Shown here: piece after piece, positions 15,318 through 23,636 of the stretch | How the letters are laid out: the number at the start of each line of letters is the position of its first letter | How positions within the stretch are numbered: the first letter of the stretch is position 1 | Origin: Desulfobacterales bacterium | Lineage (GTDB): Bacteria > Desulfobacterota > Desulfobacteria > Desulfobacterales > JAHEIW01 | Direction of reading: 5' to 3' | Length of the DNA: 55,144 nt | NCBI GenBank assembly: GCA_030066985.1 | Contig: JASJAN010000059.1 | Coordinates: 1 to 55,144 of the forward strand | The notes under the pieces: generated by a model | Databases searched by the model: none | What the model saw: only the letters and a program-made list of their open reading frames with translations | Told to the model about the DNA's origin: nothing | Position numbers and translations under genes: made by a program

Positions 15318-15603
15318 CGTCTCTCTCCTCTCATGGCATTATAAGAATGTGAAGTGTCTTTGCCTCTGCCTGGGGCAGCGCCCATCCCCCTTTGATAGAG
15401 GCAACTATCCCACGCCTCTGGTGAAACTCTGGGATTCCCATACACTGCTGGCCCTCTTCTGTCAACATTAAAACACATTATATGGTATGAATTAACATTT
15501 TTCTCATCAATATATAGTAGTTAAGGATTTTGCAGATCAGAAAAAGGTAAGCCGCATCGGGAGTGACGGATCGGATGTAACCAGCGCTTGGATGCTGCGC
15601 TGA

Positions 15604-15945
15604 TCAATTCAAGTCATAACAGTCGTAATTGTCACGATTGCAGGGCGTACTTAAGATGCGCTCCAGTTTGCCAAAGACAAATTCAAAGTAGTACATAAAG
15701 CGATCCTGACCGAAATGATATACCCAGATAGGCCCTTTGTCATCCCGGCTGGTCACTTCCAGAGGATCGCCGCATGTTTCCCGCACAGATCGGTCTGAAT
15801 CGCCAACAGCCACTACGCCTCCAGGGCATCGATACGTGGATTGGTCTGCCAACGACCAGTAATCAACAGCCTTTGCGTACGGTGTGATAGTGGTCAACAA
15901 GGCTAAGGCCAGTATGATTATGCTGATATTGATCAGTTTTACCAT
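15604..15945 (-). CDS. Periplasmic DUF2845-family protein
   Basis: A 113-residue exported protein: signal peptide residues 1-26 (ISIIILALALLTTITPYAKA), then the DUF2845 pattern. YRCPGGVVAVGDSDRSVRET is followed by CGDPLE, and GPIWVYHFGQDRFMYYFEF by FGKLERI. Four cysteines (YRC, ETC, TPC, YDC) could form two disulfides in the periplasm. Family function is unknown. The ribosome site is weak (AAGGCGA). It stands alone on the strand, 160 bases downstream of the next exported protein gene. Family assignment is from memory and fairly confident. Confidence 0.7.
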   Translation of the reverse strand: MVKLINISIIILALALLTTITPYAKAVDYWSLADQSTYRCPGGVVAVGDSDRSVRETCGDPLEVTSRDDKGPIWVYHFGQDRFMYYFEFVFGKLERILSTPCNRDNYDCYDLN

Positions 15946-16105
15946 CGTGTTGGGTCGCCTTTTATGACATTTTTAATCACATGAATAAAGTTGATCGCCC
16001 TTATAACATAAGGTCACGACCCCACAAATCAAGGGAACCGTAAACAGCATCGCTTGGGCTTTACATCATCGACGCCTTATAACATGTTGCTTGTTGCAGG
16101 CGGCT

Positions 16106-16396
16106 TCACTTTTCTTTTGCGCTGGCCTTGCGTTCATTTTCCAATTTTTTGATTTTACGAATGAGTTGATCGATTTCCGTCTCTAGAGCAGATATGCGTT
16201 GGTCGGCAGTCTCAATTTCCCGGCTGATTTGCTGCATTTGGGTGTTTAAGCAGTCGTCGAGACATGCCAAATAGCGGGTGACATAGTCCATTTGATCTTT
16301 GTAGGCCGGCTGCCGACAGTCGCAATCTGCATGTGCATTGGCGGCCGTAAAAATGACGGTGCTGATTAACAAGAGGATAAACACAGATGCCTTCAT
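16106..16396 (-). CDS. Small secreted coiled-coil protein
   Basis: A 96-residue exported protein: signal peptide residues 1-23 (SVFILLLISTVIFTAANAHA), then a short Cys-rich segment (DCDCRQPAYKDQ and ACLDDCLN). A heptad-patterned coiled coil covers about residues 55-90 (REIETADQRISALETEIDQL). The design resembles small periplasmic oligomers such as Lpp-like spacers, but it lacks a lipobox. AGGAGAG stands 8 bases before the ATG. No family is recognised. It lies between ilvN and the DUF2845 gene on the same strand. Confidence 0.6.
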   Translation of the reverse strand: MKASVFILLLISTVIFTAANAHADCDCRQPAYKDQMDYVTRYLACLDDCLNTQMQQISREIETADQRISALETEIDQLIRKIKKLENERKASAKEK

Positions 16397-16457
16397 GGGT
16401 GGTCTCTCCTATGGTAAGGATATTGATCAGAGTAAGGAAACTAATGGGCAAAAGGTA

Positions 16458-16946
16458 TTAGTGGGGTTCGCGGTATAACGCCAACACCCCCGACCGGGCT
16501 AATTTTTTGACACCCATTGGCTCCAGCAGCCGAATGAGGGCATCTATTTTTTGCCGCCGTCCGGTGACTTCGATAATGAAGTGGGTTGCACCGGTATCAA
16601 CAATCCGGCCCCTGAAGGTTTCAATGATTCTTAAAATTTCGCTGCGGTTTTTGGCTTTGGCCTTTACACAAATCAATGCCATTTCTCGCTTGACGGCATC
16701 CTCGCCGGTCATATCCCGCAGTTTAATCACGTTGACGAGCCTGCGCACCTGCTTCATAATTTGTTCGAGCATCTCCGGGTTTGTCTGCGTCGAAATGGTG
16801 ATGCGGGACATTTTCGGGTTGGCTGTTGGCGCGCCGCAAATGGTTTCGATATTGTAACCTCGGCTGGCGAAAAGCCCCGCCACCCGTGCCGTCACGCCGG
16901 GCTCATTGTCAACCAGCATGGTCAGAATGTGCTTTTCGTCTTTCAT
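16458..16946 (-). CDS. ilvN: Acetolactate synthase small (regulatory) subunit
   Basis: A 162-residue regulatory subunit of acetohydroxyacid synthase, which activates the catalytic subunit and gives valine feedback in branched-chain amino acid synthesis. The N-terminal ACT domain shows LTMLVDNEPGVTARVAGLFA and RGYNIETI. The C-terminal domain shows ALICVKAKAKNRSEILRI and TGRRQKIDALIRLLEPMG. Length matches the family (about 160-175). I start at ATG 16946, preceded by AAGGGGGG, not at an upstream in-frame start that adds 23 unrelated residues. The catalytic ilvB/ilvI gene, normally adjacent, is absent here on both sides. The large subunit is therefore encoded elsewhere or lies in a separate operon. 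Confidence 0.93.
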   Translation of the reverse strand: MKDEKHILTMLVDNEPGVTARVAGLFASRGYNIETICGAPTANPKMSRITISTQTNPEMLEQIMKQVRRLVNVIKLRDMTGEDAVKREMALICVKAKAKNRSEILRIIETFRGRIVDTGATHFIIEVTGRRQKIDALIRLLEPMGVKKLARSGVLALYREPH

Positions 16947-17203
16947 TTTCCCCCCTTTAGGCGACAATTGCGGATCAGACAAGAACCCTATCGATACGTT
17001 AAGTTCTAATATCAAATACGGCCGGGGAGATCAAACGGACAGAACAATCTGTATGATACCGACTGTCGACAGAGAAGTAAGAGGCGGCGTACAATGGCGG
17101 GTGTGTTCCGCATTGTTCCCGCAAACCAAGGCCGCCATGGAGGTAGAATCTGAGGTGAGCGTTCAAACCGGATGTTAAAAGATACGGTAATTCAGTTGTC
17201 TGA

Positions 17204-17626
17204 TCAGGCTTCCCAGATGTCGGGATCTTTCTTATTCATTGTGTAATATTCAATCCGGTAAGGTGCAACTTTGCAAACCACATAATTGGGATCGTCGGGT
17301 CCGGTAAAAATGGGCTCGAGCATATCGTACCAGACGCTTCTTTTGGTCTCATCATCCTCGAGTATTTCAGCGCGCCCTTCGACCTGGAGCCAGGAGATTG
17401 CATTTTGCAAATGATCAACACCCAATGTTAGATGGACTTCCGGATTATCGGTAATCTGGATCACTTTGCGTGAGCCTTTAAATGTCGCAAACCAAATATT
17501 CATCTGATCATCGGCGCTGATAACCACATAGCGCGTCCAGGGTTTACGTTCATCGGTGACAGTCGCAAACGATGCCAGGGTGTGCGTTTTCATCTTCTCG
17601 AGGATTTTGGCTTTTAGATCGCTCAT
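17204..17626 (-). CDS. Pyridoxamine 5'-phosphate oxidase-like flavin/heme-binding protein
   Basis: A 140-residue cytoplasmic split-barrel protein of the general stress protein 26/PNPOx-like group, which binds FMN, F420 or heme as a dimer. Visible pattern: LASFATVTDERKPWTRYVVI, then NIWFATFKGSRKVIQITDNP and HLTLGVDHLQNAISWLQVEG. The C-terminus carries the usual DDPNYVVCKVAPYRIEYY. It is too short for true PdxH. GAGGAG precedes the ATG. It is monocistronic and divergent from the next gene. Substrate unknown. Confidence 0.85.
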   Translation of the reverse strand: MSDLKAKILEKMKTHTLASFATVTDERKPWTRYVVISADDQMNIWFATFKGSRKVIQITDNPEVHLTLGVDHLQNAISWLQVEGRAEILEDDETKRSVWYDMLEPIFTGPDDPNYVVCKVAPYRIEYYTMNKKDPDIWEA

Positions 17627-17780
17627 GGTGTCTCCTCATGAAATGGTAATGGTAGAAACTCTACTATGTTGATCCCACCAAAGGATGTCAAGAAGAGACT
17701 TGAAAATAATTTCAGCTTGATTCATAAGAGGTAGAAGAGAAGAAATGCGCCGAAGGGAATCCACTGGAAGGGGGCGTAAA

Positions 17781-18266
17781 ATGCTATCAGAATTTTATAA
17801 CGAGGTCCTGGCGTTCGGACCAGTAGCCGTTCTGCCACAGAATTTGAACGATAAATGGATTCAGCGGCTACAGGAAATGGCCGATGATTTTTTGGACAGT
17901 AATTTCAATTTGCATGCCTGTACCGATGCAACCGAGGTAGGTGATCCGGTACTGGCTGCCTGTGTTTATGAGATATTGCGCTATCAGTATGCGGATCAAG
18001 CCGATCTGACGCCCAAGGAAATGGCGGAGAAGATGGTGATTTATGCCCTCTCGATTACGATGGAATCAATCAACCGCACCGACGATTTTGGTCTGGCACC
18101 GCCAAGCCTCGACAACATCCTTTCGATGAAGCGCATCCTTTCCTACAAGGATACGCGACCGGAATTTATTCAATTGCTCAAAGATGCTTGTATTATCCGC
18201 GAATCGGAAAAAGGCTGGTTTCAGAATATCAAAGACAAATTGATTAGCGGGATAAAAGGCTCCTGA
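17781..18266 (+). CDS. Hypothetical helical protein
   Basis: A 161-residue soluble protein, predicted mostly helical, with no signal peptide. AAGGGGG lies 7 bases before ATG 17781; an in-frame ATG at 17745 would add a very basic 12-residue extension and is less likely. Features include NLNDKWIQRLQEMADDFLDS, ACTDATEVGDPVLAACVYEI and a basic/aromatic end (GWFQNIKDKLISGIKG). I recognise no family. It converges with the SOUL gene, with about 55 bases between them. Confidence 0.55.
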   Translation: MLSEFYNEVLAFGPVAVLPQNLNDKWIQRLQEMADDFLDSNFNLHACTDATEVGDPVLAACVYEILRYQYADQADLTPKEMAEKMVIYALSITMESINRTDDFGLAPPSLDNILSMKRILSYKDTRPEFIQLLKDACIIRESEKGWFQNIKDKLISGIKGS

Positions 18267-18322
18267 TATGTCCTGACGCCACAGCGCTTTTTGGTCATCT
18301 GCTGTTGGCTTCAGACTGAGCG

Positions 18323-18958
18323 CTAGTTCTGCACACGAATCAAAACCTCATTGCGGCGCAGAAACCAGGGCATAAAAGGCGGATCATAGCGCGCCCAAAT
18401 CGGCTGGCCATCCGGCTTAAGCCCGCGTTTTTCAATCGCTTCCTGAAGCAGGGCCAGGTTTTTTTCATAGCGTTTCTGACTCCAGGTGCCCGAATAACGG
18501 ATGGCGGCCATCAGATAGCCGGGCTCTTCTCTTAGTTGAACAAGGGGGTCCAGCGGTTTAGGAAGCGTTTCCAAAGTGTATTCTGCTGGCATTAAAAAGG
18601 TTATCCGCCATTGGCCCTGCACGCTTTCCTGTGTGACAGGGGCGGTCATCGCTATTTTTTCAGACTTGGCTTCTTGGGTTACGGGGGCTGTCATGGCAAT
18701 GTTTCTATTTTTGACGTTGTTCCCATTGATATAATCATATAACCGGCGAAAACCCACATTGCCAACTTCTTTGAAATTTCCCGCTACAAAAGTCTCGGCA
18801 ACAATTTGAGGTGCGTACTGTCTTAGCTCAAAATTTTCATCACTTTCAATAACCTCATATTTTGCTTTTTCAATTGCCAGCGCTTCGAAGGCCAGATACG
18901 GTAAAAATGAGAGAAAGAAGATTAATGTGGTCTTTATCATCATGTTTTTGGCAGTCAT
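18323..18958 (-). CDS. SOUL heme-binding family protein (exported)
   Basis: A 211-residue protein: N-terminal signal or anchor (TTLIFFLSFLPYLAFEALA), then a complete SOUL domain. The opening YEVIESDENFELRQYAPQIV and the family motif IAMTAPV are present, as are RRLYDYINGNN, FLMPAEYTLETLPKPLDP, AAIRYSGTWS and the ending PPFMPWFLRRNEVLI. The motif IAMTAPVTQE occurs twice, about 15 residues apart (NIAMTAPVTQEAKSEKIAMT), a short internal duplication common in this family. Bacterial SOUL proteins bind heme or related tetrapyrroles; the role here is not known. A second ATG at 18943 is possible. Confidence 0.9.
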   Translation of the reverse strand: MTAKNMMIKTTLIFFLSFLPYLAFEALAIEKAKYEVIESDENFELRQYAPQIVAETFVAGNFKEVGNVGFRRLYDYINGNNVKNRNIAMTAPVTQEAKSEKIAMTAPVTQESVQGQWRITFLMPAEYTLETLPKPLDPLVQLREEPGYLMAAIRYSGTWSQKRYEKNLALLQEAIEKRGLKPDGQPIWARYDPPFMPWFLRRNEVLIRVQN

Positions 18959-19167
18959 AAGCGGTTAAACCTTTCTGATCGGGTTGTCGGGTGATTAAAG
19001 CCAAATATTAACATCAATGTCATCATCTTTCTTACCGCAAAACATAGGTATCAAAAGGCAGGGTTCAAGCCCTTTGATGATGGAGCGGCTTAAAAATTCA
19101 TTTGCCAGTCCCTGTTTGGATATAGACGCTGTTGGCAGTTATGAAACAGGAAATTAGGGAGGAAAGA

Positions 19168-19806
19168 ATGGTTACCCAAAAAAACATTGTCGACTTTTAC
19201 TGGGATCCGGTCTGCCCATGGTGCTGGATTACCTCACGCTGGATGATTGATGTGGGTCGTCAAAAACAGATTCAAGTCAACTGGAAGCTGTTTAGCCTCA
19301 AGATGATAAACGCCGATCGCAATATACCCGAACCCTACAAAATATTGCATGAAATAGGGTTGAAAGCGTTGCGGGTGGCCGCGGCAGTGCGCAAAGCATA
19401 TGGCAATGATGGTCTGGCAAAAATATATACATTGATGGGCACCCATTACCACCACGACGAGGAAGATATTGATACACCGGAAGCGGTAGCGGAAATTCTT
19501 AGGGCCGGTGGCTTTCCCACCCGTCTGTCCGAAGCGACAACTGACCCCGCATGGGATGAATTGATTCGTGCTGATATGGATCAGGCCCTGGCCAAAGTGG
19601 GCAAGGATGTGGGCGTGCCTTTAATTGTTCTTGATGGCGGCCATGGGCCGGGTTTTTTTGGCCCGGTTTGCAGTCCGGCGCCGACAGGCAAGGCCGCCGT
19701 TGCCCTGTGGGATGCGATTATCATTGCCGGTAGAACGCCTGGTTTTTATGAGCTCAAACGCACCCGAGAAACGGAGCCTCTGTTCGGTGCACGGCCTAAG
19801 ATTTAA
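19168..19806 (+). CDS. DsbA-family thiol oxidoreductase (FrnE/mycothiol-nitroreductase-like)
   Basis: A 212-residue cytoplasmic protein with the thioredoxin-fold start IVDFYWDPVCPWCWITSRW. Its active-site motif is C16-P-W-C19, as in the DsbA-like FrnE and Rv2466c group. The helical insert and the cis-Pro segment (GVPLIVLDGGHGPGFFGPV) follow, and the C-terminus has the usual GRTPGFYELKRTR. Such proteins reduce or isomerise disulfides or use low-molecular-weight thiols. ATG 19168 is chosen because GGGAGGAAAGA precedes it; an upstream TTG frame is rejected. It is monocistronic, with a weak hairpin (AAAACC/GGTTTT, 19848-19866) downstream. Confidence 0.85.
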   Translation: MVTQKNIVDFYWDPVCPWCWITSRWMIDVGRQKQIQVNWKLFSLKMINADRNIPEPYKILHEIGLKALRVAAAVRKAYGNDGLAKIYTLMGTHYHHDEEDIDTPEAVAEILRAGGFPTRLSEATTDPAWDELIRADMDQALAKVGKDVGVPLIVLDGGHGPGFFGPVCSPAPTGKAAVALWDAIIIAGRTPGFYELKRTRETEPLFGARPKI

Positions 19807-20027
19807 CCCTACATATCCCTTTTAAGGCAAATAAACAGGTGGGTTAAAAAACCAGCAGTCGGTTTTGCAAGGTTTTTTCAAGGCAATCGAGTGAAGACCC
19901 AGCGGGAACAGAACAAATTCCAGCGAGTTTAACTTATTGTAGAGATTCATACAAAAAGTTGCTGAAATTTAACATATAGAGATGGCCTCAAGCAAACCCA
20001 CTTCGGTAGGATCAACAATATGGTTTA

Positions 20028-20102
20028 ACCACGAAGAACACAAAGAAAGATGAAAATAACACCAGACTTATAAAACCTCTGTGAACTTTATGTCTTTGTG
20101 GT
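20028..20102. repeat. Imperfect inverted repeat (ACCACGAAG type)
   Basis: ACCACGAAGAACACAAAG at 20028-20045 faces CTTTATGTCTTTGTGGT at 20086-20102. The pairing is imperfect, over a loop of about 40 bases. Inverted repeats of this wording (cacgaagaacacaaag) are scattered in many environmental proteobacterial genomes. The rest of the gap 19807-20129 holds no gene. Confidence 0.6.
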
Positions 20103-20129
20103 GATAAGGACAACATAGGATAAGAATAG

Positions 20130-20957
20130 GTGCAAAAATACACGTTAGTCCGAACCGTCAGTGTTGACGACCCGGCAACCGCCAGCGAATTTCTGGCAAC
20201 CCTTACCCCCCTGTCCAAAACTCGCATCAAAGATGCCATGTCCAAAGGCGCGGTCTGGCTCAAAAGACCAAAGCGCGGCCAGCGCCGCATCCGGCGGGCC
20301 AGCACCCCCCTTAAGCCGGGTGATGTGGTCTCGATTTATTATGATCGCGTCCTGCTGGCAGCTACTCCGCAAAAACCGAAGCTCATCAGCGATCAAAAAC
20401 GATATAGCGTATGGCTCAAACCGGCCGGTCTATTGTCCCAGGGGACCAAATACGGCGATCATTGCTCGCTGCTGCGACAGGTCGAGCAGGTTTATCGCCC
20501 CAGAAGGGTCTATCTCGTTCACCGCCTTGACCGGGAGGCATCCGGTCTGGTGCTGCTGGCCCATGATAAGACCTCTGCCGCTAAGCTATCAAAATTATTT
20601 AAAAAACAGCAAGTCATCAAACGTTACACGGCGCAAGTCAAGGGAAATCCAGCCAAATCGATGCCCGGCGGCGTCATTGCTTTTGATTTGGACGGCAAGC
20701 CTGCCATGACCAAATTCAGCCTTGAGAACTACGAGCCGGCAGCCGATATCAGCACCGTCCACATCGTCATGGGAAGTGGCAGAAAACATCAGATTCGCCG
20801 CCATTTTGAGATGATCGGCCATCCAGTGATGGGCGATCCACGCTACGGCAAAGGCAATAAGAATTCGGCAGGTCTAAAACTAGTGGCTACAAGCCTAGAA
20901 TTTAAATGTCCTTTTAGTATAGAAAAACGAGTGATTAAAACGACCACTGGATTATAA
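20130..20957 (+). CDS. RluA-family pseudouridine synthase
   Basis: A 275-residue cytoplasmic enzyme that converts uridine to pseudouridine in rRNA or tRNA. Residues about 20-80 form an S4-like N-terminal region (SKTRIKDAMSKGAVWLKRP). The catalytic domain carries the hallmark VHRLDREASGLVLLA with the catalytic Asp. Further on are KRYTAQVKG, HIVMGSGRKHQIRRHF and GHPVMGDPRYG. Start is GTG 20130 with a weak AGGATAAG site. The exact target base cannot be told from sequence. Confidence 0.9.
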   Translation: MQKYTLVRTVSVDDPATASEFLATLTPLSKTRIKDAMSKGAVWLKRPKRGQRRIRRASTPLKPGDVVSIYYDRVLLAATPQKPKLISDQKRYSVWLKPAGLLSQGTKYGDHCSLLRQVEQVYRPRRVYLVHRLDREASGLVLLAHDKTSAAKLSKLFKKQQVIKRYTAQVKGNPAKSMPGGVIAFDLDGKPAMTKFSLENYEPAADISTVHIVMGSGRKHQIRRHFEMIGHPVMGDPRYGKGNKNSAGLKLVATSLEFKCPFSIEKRVIKTTTGL

Positions 20958-21112
20958 GCAGCGATTGACAAATTCGTGATAATACCTGAAGATCAATGCA
21001 AAGAGGTCACAGAAAACATAATACTAGAAAAAAGCTAGACAAAATCTAGTGTCACTTGTGCAGGACGGTATTCCCAACTAGTGCCAATTTCAATGCCCAT
21101 GCCGCTGGCGCT

Positions 21113-21637
21113 TCAACGCCCCACCCCGATACCAAACCCACGGATAGGCCTGTCATCATCTCGCAGCCAAGGCATATCGGTATAAATGGACACATATTGA
21201 TTGGTGCCATCTACGTTTAGACTTTTAACCTCCAGGCTGGAATACCAATAACCAATCGGATTTTGCGATTGATCCAAGATATAGGACCCGTATGGACGAG
21301 AATAAGCGTAAGCGAAGTCTTTGATCAGGCCGGTAACTTTTTCAAGTTTTTCCGAGTACGGATCAAATTCCGCCCACATGTGGCCCACTAGACGGTAATT
21401 GTTTTGCAGGGCAACGACAGCGTAAGGATTGTTTTCCTGGTTCAGATAGTAATAACGGTGTTGCGGGTAAACATGAAAGGATTCAAAAGCCTGGGTAACA
21501 TCGCGGCTGTGCCGCAAGTAACCGTAGTTTCCGGCTGCACAACCAGCCAATATCAAAACAGCTAAAAACATCAAAACCCGGTTCATCGATATCATGTTCT
21601 TAAAAAAATTCGTTTTTTCGACTTCAGGCGCCGGCAT
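21113..21637 (-). CDS. Hypothetical lipoprotein
   Basis: A 174-residue protein with a lipoprotein signal: VLMFLAVLILAGCAAG, in which LAGC is the lipobox and Cys32 would be lipidated. AAGGAGAG stands before ATG 21637, which gives a long n-region. A shorter start at 21586 gives a more typical signal but lacks a ribosome site. The mature region is Tyr-rich (HVYPQHRYYYLNQENNPY, AYAYSRPYGSYILDQ), probably beta-structured. It lies 10 bases downstream of the HAD gene, hence in one operon with it. No family is recognised. Confidence 0.65.
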   Translation of the reverse strand: MPAPEVEKTNFFKNMISMNRVLMFLAVLILAGCAAGNYGYLRHSRDVTQAFESFHVYPQHRYYYLNQENNPYAVVALQNNYRLVGHMWAEFDPYSEKLEKVTGLIKDFAYAYSRPYGSYILDQSQNPIGYWYSSLEVKSLNVDGTNQYVSIYTDMPWLRDDDRPIRGFGIGVGR

Positions 21638-21647
21638 GGTCTCTCCT

Positions 21648-22412
21648 TTATAGCGGTATCATTTTCGACAGTAATGCGACCGCCTCTGACACAGTCAATA
21701 CGTCGTAGCCAGACGTGCGCGCCAATTTCTGATCTTTAGGGCCAATATACCCCCAACCAGCGAGAACCGGTATGAGCATTTTTTTTTGGCGGTTTAGGTT
21801 TTGATCAAGCTCCTGAAGATTTTTCAGGGAATCGTCTAAAAAATAAACCATTTTAGCCCCAAAACGATGCTGAATTATGTGCATGTTCTCGATTTTGGAT
21901 GTCCCATTATCGCCGCTGTAGATGTTTGAGGGCGAAATGTTCAGTCCAAATTGATGGCAAAGGCGTTCTGTGGCAGTGCGGTTTTTGTTGGTCACGATGG
22001 CAAATCCAGGTTGATCCTGGCGCCGAGCCAATTCGTTCCACAGGGGTTGAAAGGGCCGGTGCAGCGCGGTCCAAGCGGCGGCATCACGTTCGATAAACTG
22101 CTGCCTCGTTTTGTAGACCATACCTGAGCGACGGGCGACCGGTTCGGTGGCAACGCCAATAATCGTTTGGTATTCATCCAGCTGTAGGATCCTGTCAGGA
22201 TCGTTGAGATAATTTTTCAGGCACCAGTTCATGAGCAGGATACCGTCACCGATCGGCTGAACATGAAAACGGTTGCGCCGAAACAGTCTGATTAGCGCCT
22301 GCGGCAAATCACCCAGAGACATCAACTGTTGACCGCTGGCCGTGTTGTAGACCGTCAGAACCACTTCATTTAGGGAGTCGATCAGAACCCCATCAAAATC
22401 AAAAATCAGCAT
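21648..22412 (-). CDS. HAD-superfamily hydrolase
   Basis: A 254-residue cytoplasmic phosphatase-like protein. Motif I is FDFDGVLID (residues 4-12), with the nucleophile and acid/base Asp pair. Motif II is IVTNKN, and the late motif YFLDDSLKNLQ provides the acidic pair. A helical cap sits between motifs I and II, as in the phosphoglycolate phosphatase group. ATG 22412 is preferred (AGGGA upstream); an upstream frame adds 30 unrelated residues. It is in an operon with the lipoprotein gene downstream. Substrate unknown. Confidence 0.85.
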   Translation of the reverse strand: MLIFDFDGVLIDSLNEVVLTVYNTASGQQLMSLGDLPQALIRLFRRNRFHVQPIGDGILLMNWCLKNYLNDPDRILQLDEYQTIIGVATEPVARRSGMVYKTRQQFIERDAAAWTALHRPFQPLWNELARRQDQPGFAIVTNKNRTATERLCHQFGLNISPSNIYSGDNGTSKIENMHIIQHRFGAKMVYFLDDSLKNLQELDQNLNRQKKMLIPVLAGWGYIGPKDQKLARTSGYDVLTVSEAVALLSKMIPL

Positions 22413-22625
22413 TCTATCATCCCTGTTGGGGGTGTCAGATGTCAAATGATCATAAGTAAAACATGCGTATTTATATGAAAAATCGGTTGGCTTGACAATC
22501 AAATACGCCTTTCATTTGCTTTTTGAGCCATTTTTTGCTTACAACGGCTTCATATATGGCGTCAGTGCTGAAAATTTGATGTGTATCCAGAAATCCATCC
22601 ATCCACTTAAAGAAGGGATCGGCAT

Positions 22626-23600
22626 ATGCGTGCGGTTTGGCTCGAAAACCAGCTTTTAAGCGTTCGTGAAGATGTTCCGGATCCAGAGCCGCTTGAAGGC
22701 GAAGCCCTGGTGCGGGTCCGTATGGCCGGCATTTGCGGCACCGATTTGGAGCTGGTAAAGGGCTATTATCCGTTTCGCGGCATACCCGGACATGAGTTTG
22801 TCGGTGAAATCGTTCAGGCCTCCACGACACAGGAGCGCATCGGGCAGCGGGTGGTTGCGGATATCAACATCGCCTGCGGAAAATGCCCCGATTGTCAGGC
22901 AGACCGTCAACACCATTGTCAAGATCGCCGGGTTTTGGGTATCAAAAACTGCAATGGTGCCTTCGCTGATTTTGTATGCCTGCCATTGCAAAATTTGATT
23001 GCGGTGCCGGAAACGGTCTCCGATGCGGCAGCTGTTTTTGCAGAACCGCTGGCAGCCGCGCTGCAGATTCAGCAACAGGTCCCGATCAGCCGCAAGGATC
23101 GCGTGCTGGTCATCGGCGCCGGCCGGCTTGGACAATTGATCGCCCAGAGCCTGGTAACCGTCGCCGGCCAATTGACAGTCGTATCCCGTTATCAGCGCCA
23201 GCAAGCGCTTCTGGACGCTTTTGATATTCACTGGATCCAGGAAGGCGACATCGGCAAACGCAAATTTGATATCGTTATCGAAGCCACCGGCTCGGCCGGA
23301 GGTTTAACAACGGCTCTCCAGGCTGTCCGCCCAAGCGGGACCATCGTTCTTAAAAGTACTTACAAGGATAGGGATGGAGAAAAATGGCCGCTTCAGCTTT
23401 CATCCCTGGTAGTTGATGAGATCACTTTGGTGGGATCACGCTGCGGCCCAATCGCAGCGGCCCTTGATCAGCTCGAAAAACAACAGGTGGATCCCTCCGG
23501 GCTCGTCTTCCAACGGTATGGTCTGGAGGAGGCTGAGACAGCCTTTGAACAGGCGGCAGCACCCGGGGCGCTGAAGATTTTATTTCAAATTGCATCATAA
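22626..23600 (+). CDS. Zinc-dependent alcohol dehydrogenase (MDR family)
   Basis: A 324-residue NAD(P)-dependent oxidoreductase of the medium-chain family (sorbitol/threonine dehydrogenase group). Catalytic zinc ligands Cys37 (AGICGTD) and His56-Glu57 (PGHEFVGE) are present. So is the structural zinc lobe with Cys84, Cys87, Cys90 and Cys98 (CGKCPDCQADRQHHC). The Rossmann glycine motif is VLVIGAGRLGQLIAQ. A ribosome site AAGGGA precedes the ATG. It sits 36 bases upstream of the trans-sulfuration gene, likely one operon. Substrate cannot be set from sequence. Confidence 0.92.
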   Translation: MRAVWLENQLLSVREDVPDPEPLEGEALVRVRMAGICGTDLELVKGYYPFRGIPGHEFVGEIVQASTTQERIGQRVVADINIACGKCPDCQADRQHHCQDRRVLGIKNCNGAFADFVCLPLQNLIAVPETVSDAAAVFAEPLAAALQIQQQVPISRKDRVLVIGAGRLGQLIAQSLVTVAGQLTVVSRYQRQQALLDAFDIHWIQEGDIGKRKFDIVIEATGSAGGLTTALQAVRPSGTIVLKSTYKDRDGEKWPLQLSSLVVDEITLVGSRCGPIAAALDQLEKQQVDPSGLVFQRYGLEEAETAFEQAAAPGALKILFQIAS

Positions 23601-23636
23601 TACGCTAATCCGCTGCCCGCTGAGGAGGAAATCAAA

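Noticed and set aside
19060-19090. GGTTCAAGCCC resembling a tRNA T-arm
   Set aside because: No cloverleaf can be built around it, and no anticodon or acceptor stem is present.
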